Of a DNA stretch of 64,000 nucleotides, positions 56,848 to 64,000 are shown in pieces. Location: positions 2,505,831 to 2,569,830 of the forward strand of contig VJWN01000002.1 of the NCBI GenBank assembly GCA_007644065.1. The letters run 5' to 3'. Position 1 is the stretch's first letter, and the number at the start of each line of letters is the position of its first letter. The DNA comes from Margaritispora aquatica. Its lineage: Eukaryota > Ascomycota > Leotiomycetes > Helotiales > Discinellaceae. The position numbers and the translations under genes were made by a program. Below the pieces are notes generated by a model. That model saw only the letters and a list, made by a program, of their open reading frames with translations. It ran no database searches and was not told the origin of the DNA.

Positions 56848-59800
56848 ACTTGAGATTCTGATTGATAGCATGAATTAGATTATTGTAAAGATTACTTGAA
56901 ATATTGAGTGTGCCATTCGGCATAACAAGCTCGAGATTAGACATTTGACTTGGCTTTGCAAATTTGTGGAATGCCAAAACTATGTGTTCTCGAAACTCTA
57001 ACATATTACTGCGAAGAAAAATAGTTCGCATGAATCTAATGCTAGACTTTGAGGTATATGGTTTGATGGATTCAGGATATGCACATTAAGCACTCCTTGT
57101 CGATTAAAGTGTGAAGATTGAATTGTTGATCCAGATTCCAAAGAGAATCGGAATTCATCACTCGTCATTGAGATTGGCAGTATATAACCGCCTTCTAGCG
57201 ATTACCTCATGCTGTATCCCCACAGCGAACACGTTGCTGGTCATTGCAAGAGTTGTGGCGATCAAGAAAAAATAAGACCAAAGTGTAAATAGAGACTGTA
57301 GGCAGGCTTATTTCGCAAGTATCTCTTGTCGCAATTGGCAATTAGCGTCCAGACCTCAAGATGAGTGTTGAACGAAATTCTGCTGCCAACCCCTCCTTTC
57401 TCGCTTAAATGAGGGGCCTTCAATTCACGCCTGCTGCTGTGGGAGACACACTTTATTTGCTGCCAAGTCTCTCCCAACTCACCCTTCTATGACCTTACGC
57501 TAAGCAGCTCCTTAATGCTGGTAAAAATATATATATAATCTTTCACCGAGTCCTTTATCCCAGAAAAATTGCATCTAATAGCCGAACTCGTGAGCCAGAA
57601 CGCCCACGGAAGCCAGGTCACAACTGCAACCCCAAAATCTGGCACCCTAGCTGTTTGTACTTCTTGTTTGACTTCTCTGATGTATGGGTTGGGAGAGACA
57701 TATTTATACGTCTAGGAGCCGATAATTCACGATTAAAAAGGCGGTAAGGAAAGACGCCAAGCGACAAAACCCTCACAGTGAATTAAGCGACAAGGTCAGA
57801 ATACGCAAATCATCATGCATTTGACTTTCATAGATTTTCTCTCTCCAACCCAATTCTTGAAAATAACCTCTTCAAACGCACGACAAGCGGGGTATCTAGC
57901 TTCGCCAGCCTCAAGACTACTTCCTCGAGGTATAAAGCCTGGACGTGAAACACGTTATATCCTCAATGTTTTGATAATGAGCATAAAAAGCCTCGATCTC
58001 CAGCACTCTGTTTAAGATTGCATTGCAGATTTTGTTGTTTTCAAGTTTCTTTGATTTCGTATCCTTAGACTCGAGAGGTAGGTTCTGAACGTAAAGGAGG
58101 TCCTGCCTTTTGTGGAAGAGGGGGCTGTTCTTCACCTATTTGACAGCGATGACAGTAGAAGATGTTTGCTGTCAAAACGTCAATACGCAACTCTTGCGTC
58201 AATAGTTTGAACATTCACATTTACTTGCCATCTAGCCTAGCACTTGATGTCGTCCTTCTCCTCAAACACTTATCTCTTTCTTCTCTACAAGATTGGAGTA
58301 GAGTATGCTCTAAGTTTTCTATCACTAACTCATTCATTTCATTTTCACGTTCCAAGGGCACCCTTTGTCTCTCGCGTACTGCCTCACTAGCTTTGACCTA
58401 CGCACAATGAAACCGCGGCGACGAAGGATACATACCAGGCTTCACAACTTGCAATAGCGAAGTAAGACGAGTATTTTAAAAAGTCGCTTCTCTATCCCAA
58501 AGAACCGAGTCCAACTACAAATCATATGCAGGTTTAATTCTATATACGTCTTAAAAAGCAATTAGACCTCACTTCTGCGGAGACTGTACCGCTAAGCAAA
58601 GCCTAAAAGTCAATTCATTTCTAAACCTGTACTTGGTGCGCCAACTTCAACGAGTTGCCACATATATAAGCACTACTCTCCCTCACGAGTAATTAATTTT
58701 CTCAAACCCATTAACCTAGAGGGAAAAATGAATGCGCTAGTCCTCGTAAGCCTTGACGATCGATATATCTCCCAGACATGGTAGGCTATTTTCTGCGAGT
58801 TGGCTATGAAAACGCCCATTGTCCCGCTCACTGTGAGGTAAGGACCTTAGAAATTTGATCCAAGAAGTTAGGAGAAAGATTTATTTTCAAAATCGATGCC
58901 AAGATACAATAACTCACTGTTCTCTTGTCATCCTTGACGGCCATCGCTCCTCTGCCCTTCCCTCGCTTAACCACCTGCCCAATTCCTCACATCCGCAGTG
59001 CAGCACAAGCAACCTACCTTCCCTACCCACATACGTCTCTCGCCTTGGAGCACAAGAGGATGTAAAATTTGGGTGACTTACATCAAGCATATCACTTACT
59101 GAATTCTCGACGGCGTTCTTATTACTGAGAATTATGAATGATGGAACATCTTGCAGGCTGCCTGGACTGGGCAAAACGTGGTTTTTACATGTCTCTGGAT
59201 TTCATTATGCTTGCTAACTCCCTTCGTACTTCTTACTCGTCACTTCTCAACAGTCGTAGCTCTTGAACCCTTTCTCCATCTCGGTTTATTCTTCTTAGCA
59301 TCAACAACAGCTCAACTCAGCTCAGCAAAAAGGATAAAGCAAAATCACTTCCAATAAAGCAATAACTCAACCAATTAAGCAAGCGAGACAGTAAACCCAC
59401 TCTTCAAATTTCCACTTCTGCCCCTATCAACCTCGAATTCACATAACTCTCCCGACACGAATGTGAAGCCTGCGAGGTATAAAACCCTCTCCTTCTTACA
59501 CACCAAGTGGAAAATATATACCAAGCAGACATGGAAGAAAACTGTAGCGTTATTTCGTGTGCGTTCCTCGAATCTCGGAGGGTAGTTGTACAATTGTCTT
59601 GTGTTGATTATAGGTGGATGTTTGTCTGAGATTGGGAATAGCGGTGGGATAACGTCTCCACAGATATTGTGAGGTTAAATGCGATTCTTTTGTGAACGTG
59701 CCGATGTGCTAGAATTGCTGGCGCTGTCAAATCTCGTTCATAGACGCTGCTGTCAGCTGTCTCAATCTCTCCATCTAATCTATTGTCTAGCTCCGGAACT

Positions 59801-62800
59801 CAATGTCTATAACCAACATCACTGCCACTACGAACAGCATATGCTATTATCAACCGATCAACTGACTCCATCAATATATCCAAAGAACAGGTTATAGCCT
59901 CTCTACCTTCCGGTCCGTTGCTGCACACATGGAAGACTTGTGTATCTGTGTGTACTCTCTATAAATTTTATCTATTCAGAGGAAGGTGAGCTTATATACT
60001 TTGCTTTGCTTTTTATCAACTTGAAATTGAGCTCGAAGTTCAGCTTTCTCCATCCTTACATATCCCCATCTTGGGTTCGGTGTGACGGGGTGAATTTGTG
60101 ACTAAGGGATGGCTGCCGGGTTGAAAGGAGATTGAGAAATTAGATCAAGGCCAAACTATCACATCACTGATGTGGTATCAGCGCATTTCACCACAGCACA
60201 TGTGATGTTGAGCCAAAATCTCCGAACCAAGCGCAGTGTGGTATCTACTACAAAACAGGCACACAAGCACATCTCATTTCCAACATCTAAAGATCCAATG
60301 AAGTACAATCCATCACATTGGAGCAGAGAGGGGAGCTAGAGAGGTTTGCATAAATTGGAAATGATGGGAGAGTTGGTTAATACTGTACTATTAAGGGCTT
60401 TAGCGTGAGTTTGAAACTTGACTCTGGTTTGGTTTGTATAGCTATTTAGAAATAAAGTAAAGTAAAGTAAAATGACAGCAAAAATACAACACCCAAACTA
60501 CCTACCCGTACAGAAGTAGAGAGCAAAGTTGAGGAATCGACAACAACAAACCTCCTCTATCCACAACGCCCCTACTGTCAACACACCATCTCCAAACACA
60601 CTCTCTCCTCCTCACCATTCTTCTCCCTCCAAACACTCCACCCCCCTTTTCTTCACACCTACCCCAGTTTCTACTCCACACACACACACAAACGATTCCC
60701 CTACTATCTTTCTCTGGTCTTGAGACTGCTTCTCTGTTGTCGAACTTTTAGGAAACGGAGGGTAGGAGGGAGGGGCTTAATATAGTTTGATAGGTAGAGT
60801 GGTTGGTAGGTAGGTATTATGAGTCTCTGCAATTCAGGCTACGATCTTAGTAGGAACAAGGATCAGCCAAGAGGGAGAAAATCGAAGAAAAGGTATAGCT
60901 AAACGCAAAATTGGAGAAAGAGAGATAAAAGCTCCAAGATTTTGAGGCAAAAACAACAACAGCCCGAGGGCGAGCGCGAGCGTGAGGCAGGGCCAGGAAC
61001 TAAGAACACGATGTAGAAATAAAGAGATATAGAGATAAGAGGAAGGAAGAAGATAAAGAGAGGCAAATAGGCAAAGAAATTGCATGATTGATTACCTTTG
61101 GTCCTCAGCCTAGCCCAGAGCGAAGGAATTAAGCGAGCACCCAAAGACGACGTCGATTCTGCATGCTGCTTAAACTTACGTTTAAGTTTAAGTTTAAGTT
61201 TAACTCAAACTTCAACCTCAACTTCATCTCCACCAGGCTCTACCCAGGCCCTATCTCGATATCTTACTATCCCACTATTAAACTATCTCACTATCTACTA
61301 CCTCACCTACAACTACAAGCTATTTAATCCTACTATAAGTAACTTTACCCTCAATAGCAGAAACCATACCACACCACACTATAGTCCACACCACACCATA
61401 ACCTAAACCAAAGCATAATACAATGCATACCACAGCCCTAACTGCACTACAGTTCACACCATAGTAGCCCAAACCACACTATCTCACATCCTACTATCCA
61501 AGTAAACGATATCAACATGGAGATATCCATAGCCAGTAACGAGATAGATAGGAAGAGAGTGAGATTACTTTATTAATAAACAAGACAGGAGCAAGACAGG
61601 AGTTAGTCACTTACCAAGAGAGCAGAGACAAGAGACAAGAGATGCGTAAGACTTACGAAAACTCAAGCTCAGAGGAATTAGAACTCGAGGGCAAGCTCAA
61701 GCCCAAGTTCAATAACAAGCTCAATGACAAACTCGAGCTCGAGCTCGAGCTCAAACTCAATAATCAGCTCAAGCTCAAGCTCAAGCTCAAGCTCAAGCCC
61801 AACAACAAGCCTAACAACAAGTCCAATAACAAAGATATCCTCCAAAACCGGATGGGTAATCTTACTTTCCCTATCTTACCTACACAGGTAAGTACCTACA
61901 CAGGTAAGTACCTACACAATGTATCAACCTACCTATCACGCACCAGACTTCACCTCCCACAGAATCACAGAATCACAGAATCACAGAACCCCAGGAAATT
62001 GGAGCCATGGAAATTGGAGCTCATTTCAGTTCAGTTCAGTTCAATTCAGTTCAGTCGCGTGTTACCCGACAGACGCTTCCCAGTGCGCCCAGTGCAGCTT
62101 CAGCTAGTTCCAGAGCCGTGCAGTGCCGTTTTAGGAAGATGGATGGATGGATAGATGGATGGATGGATGGATGGATGGGCACACCATTACTTGTCGCACG
62201 TTGCTTGTCGCTCGTTGCTTGTCGCTTGTCGCTAGCTACGTTGTTGCACTGCATACATTGATTGCTCTGGCTAGAAAGGCCTTTTCCCACAAGCTAGCTG
62301 GCTAGCTGGCCGACCGGCGTTCACCACTCACAGCTCACAGCTCACAGCTTAGATAGATGAACATCAACGCGAACACGAAAACATGCAATAAAACGTCCAT
62401 AAATACCTAACTTCCTTGAATTACCTACAGACACCTTGCCCAAGACATCCTCACTCACTCACATACACAGCAAGCATGAGAGAAACAAGACAAACAGACG
62501 ATTAAAAAGTCGAGTAAGGAGTGATAAACGGTAATTGAGGACAGCATGTAAGCAAAGCACAATCATACCAACTAACTTGGGAAATCTACCTGTCTAGCCG
62601 TAGGTAGGTAGGTAGGTAGCCACAACAAGCCCCCGAGTCAAACACCCAGCTAGCTACCAGAACGCGCAAGGAAAATGAAAAAAATCCCAAACTCCAAACA
62701 CGGAAAAAAAGACGCGTCACATACAATAAAAACACAAACCCCTCCCCTCCCGTTCCTCCTGCCACTCCCCTCCCTATCTCCAAGTATGAACCCAAGAATT

Positions 62801-62832
62801 GAAAGCCAGAACCCAGTAAACCCAGAAGAGAT
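56848..62832. other. Six-kilobase gene-free region rich in short tandem repeats
   Basis: Bounded by the 3' ends of the amidoligase and HMG-box genes. No credible coding sequence was found. The left half is AT-rich and plain. The right part holds many different tandem repeats (see the repeat entry at 61150-62620) and an AAAGT run near 60450-60472. Frames such as 61642-62154 encode only repeat-derived Lys/Leu/Asn/Glu strings. Confidence 0.6.
61150..62620. repeat. Dense cluster of unrelated short tandem repeats
   Basis: Within 1.5 kb: GTTTAA hexamers (about 61180-61205), CTCGAG/CTCAAG hexamers (about 61731-61800), a 16-bp TACCTACACAGGTAAG unit 2.5 times (about 61877-61918), AGAATCAC repeats (about 61960-61988), TTCAG pentamers (about 62026-62055), GGAT tetramers (about 62139-62178), a CTTGTCGC-based decamer family (about 62189-62232), CAGCTCA repeats (about 62325-62350) and GTAG tetramers (about 62602-62620). 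Confidence 0.85.
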
Positions 62833-63872
62833 TTAAGAATCAGCCTTCTTCGCCTTCTTCCTCGGCTTCGGCGCACTCTTGGGAGTCTCAACCTTGGCAA
62901 CCTCCTCAACTACAACCTCGTCACTCTTCTTGCCACCAGTTCGCTTGCGCTTCTTCTCCGGACTGCTCTTCTCCGATGCCTTGGGCATGATACTGCTGCT
63001 CGCACTGGCTGGGGGGACAATGCTCTCTTGCACCACAGGCGTGCTCATGGCGGGGGTGTTCTTGGTGGCTTTGCCCTTGCGAGCCTTGCCCTTGGGGGTC
63101 TTGGGTGGAGGGGTTGGCTCTCTCTCTGGCTCGCCCTCAGCGTCTTCATCGAGAAGAGTAGAGGCGATGGCTGAGACGGGGGGCGCGTGTTCACTAAGGA
63201 CGTGGGCATCTGCACTGGCATCATTGGAGATGGCATGCGCGTCAGCGTAGTGGGCAGCTTCTTGGTCGGACATGTCTTTGGCGAGAAGGTTGCCCAGCTT
63301 GTAGGAGTGCATGCGTGCATTGTAGAGACGGAGGTTGTCCTTGTAGGCATTGGTCCAGAGCTAGAGAGGTGAGCGAGTGTGATGTTTCGAGCGCAGGTTT
63401 TATCACATACCTGCTTGTCATCTGGAAGCATGGCGCCCCATCTTCTGGTTCCCTCCACACTGACAGCTCCCTTGGCAACATCGGCGCCCAGGTCTGCAGC
63501 GATGATGGGACGCGCCGTCTGCATGTAGAGGAAGAAGGGAGTCAGAGGACGCTTGGGAGCATTGGGATCATGCTGTCTCTTCTTGCGCTCCTTCTTGTCG
63601 TTGGCATCTGCGGCTGCTAACTTGGCTGGACTGGCGGCGCGCGCCGGAGCGAAGCTCATGAGAGGGTTCTCGCCCAGTCTCGCCAGCGCCGCATCGACAT
63701 CGATGCCCTGACCGTGCTCGTTCAAGATGGCATTGGTGTGCTTGATATACGCGGTCGAGAGAGTTTGAATGGCATCTTGCAGCGTCGCGAGACCAGTAAC
63801 AACCTTTGCCCAGATTAGTGTTTCTTCAGACAAGTAGAGGCTATCGAGGTGAAGCAGCTGTCCTGGAGCCAT
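62833..63872 (-). CDS. HMG-box DNA-binding protein
   Basis: Two exons, 63411-63872 and 62833-63360, with a 50-nt intron, encode 329 aa. The N-terminal ~90 residues are helical (LIWAKVVTGLATLQDAIQTL). A basic stretch (KKERKKRQHDPNAPKRPLTP) opens an HMG box of about residues 102-175 (FFLYMQTARPIIAADLGADV, RRWGAMLPDDKQLWTNAYKD). The C-terminal half is acidic then basic, with Pro/Lys repeats (TPPPKTPKGKARKGKATK, RKKAKKADS) that serve as nuclear localisation signals. It resembles fungal Nhp6/Ixr1-like or NHP10-like chromatin proteins. The N-terminal helices make an INO80-type Nhp10 role conceivable but unproven. The box is less canonical than Nhp6. An upstream in-frame ATG at 63944 is possible. 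Confidence 0.85.
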
Positions 63873-64000
63873 GGCGAGCGAGACGCGACTGTCAACAAGG
63901 GCGACGCGTAGGTAGGTGAATGTCGGTAGGTGGGATGCGCCCACCGGTCGAGGTGGAGGAGGAGGAGGAGGACTAGTCGCGGATGTGGGGATGGAGTCGC
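63873..64000. other. Right edge, 5' flank of the HMG-box gene
   Basis: GGAGGA-rich sequence upstream of the HMG-box start. No further feature. Confidence 0.4.

Noticed and set aside
61180..61205. GTTTAA repeats considered as a telomere-like tract
   Set aside because: The unit is not the fungal TTAGGG type, the tract is only about four units long, and genes continue on both sides.
61642..62154. A 170-codon open frame rich in Lys, Leu, Asn and Glu
   Set aside because: It is produced by CTCAAG/CTCGAG and other tandem repeats with no start context or motif. Composition alone explains it.

Overview
The window is nuclear DNA of a filamentous ascomycete (Pezizomycotina). The genes are separated by wide spacers and carry short GT-AG introns, mostly 43-65 nt, often with CTAAC/CTGAC-like branch sites. 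The products are fungal: a Tos1-like wall protein, an Asp f 4-like secreted protein, PEX13, an Atg14/Vps38-type protein, an NmrA-like protein and a RING-between-RING (RBR) family found in fungi. Several hypothetical proteins resemble families I associate with Leotiomycetes (Helotiales), but placing the species there is inference. Nearly all gene models were built by hand from exon phase and motif continuity, and no rRNA, tRNA or CRISPR array was seen.

Layout. 1-3.7 kb: a 185-bp tandem duplication, then an intracellular GH13 enzyme. 4.1-7.5 kb: two adjacent broken RBR-type E3 ligase relics. 8.7-12.2 kb: a ten-exon secreted subtilase. 13.1-17.2 kb: three minus-strand genes (B-box/ANCHR-like, a basic nuclear-looking protein, a conserved unknown). 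17.6-19.2 kb: the Atg14/Vps38-type gene, divergent from the last of these. 19.2-29.6 kb: mostly non-coding, with microsatellites around an Asp f 4-like secreted protein. 29.6-31.4 kb: a Tos1-like wall protein with two Kex2-type sites and an internal repeat. A decayed inverted piece of the same gene lies at 32.7-32.9 kb. 34.2-36.7 kb: a large multi-pass membrane protein. 37.9-38.3 kb: a Tc1/mariner-type MITE. 39-44 kb: an NmrA-like protein, PEX13 and a Cys-rich unknown. 46.3-49 kb: a short-chain dehydrogenase and a GNAT acetyltransferase. 49.3-53.8 kb: a 17-exon gene joining a PQQ-type beta-propeller to a multicopper oxidase. 55.6-56.8 kb: an amidoligase-like protein. 56.8-62.8 kb: a gene-free stretch rich in short tandem repeats. 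62.8-63.9 kb: an HMG-box protein.

The genes do not form one pathway. PEX13 (peroxisome import) and Atg14/Vps38 (PI3-kinase complex) are housekeeping. The subtilase, Asp f 4-like protein, Tos1-like protein and propeller-oxidase are secreted or wall-directed. The most unusual items are the propeller-multicopper oxidase fusion with its 19-nt micro-exon, the Kex2-bracketed His-rich and repeat region of the Tos1-like protein with its decayed copy nearby, the complementary RBR relics, and the MITE. I found nothing that I can defend as a wholly new multi-gene system.
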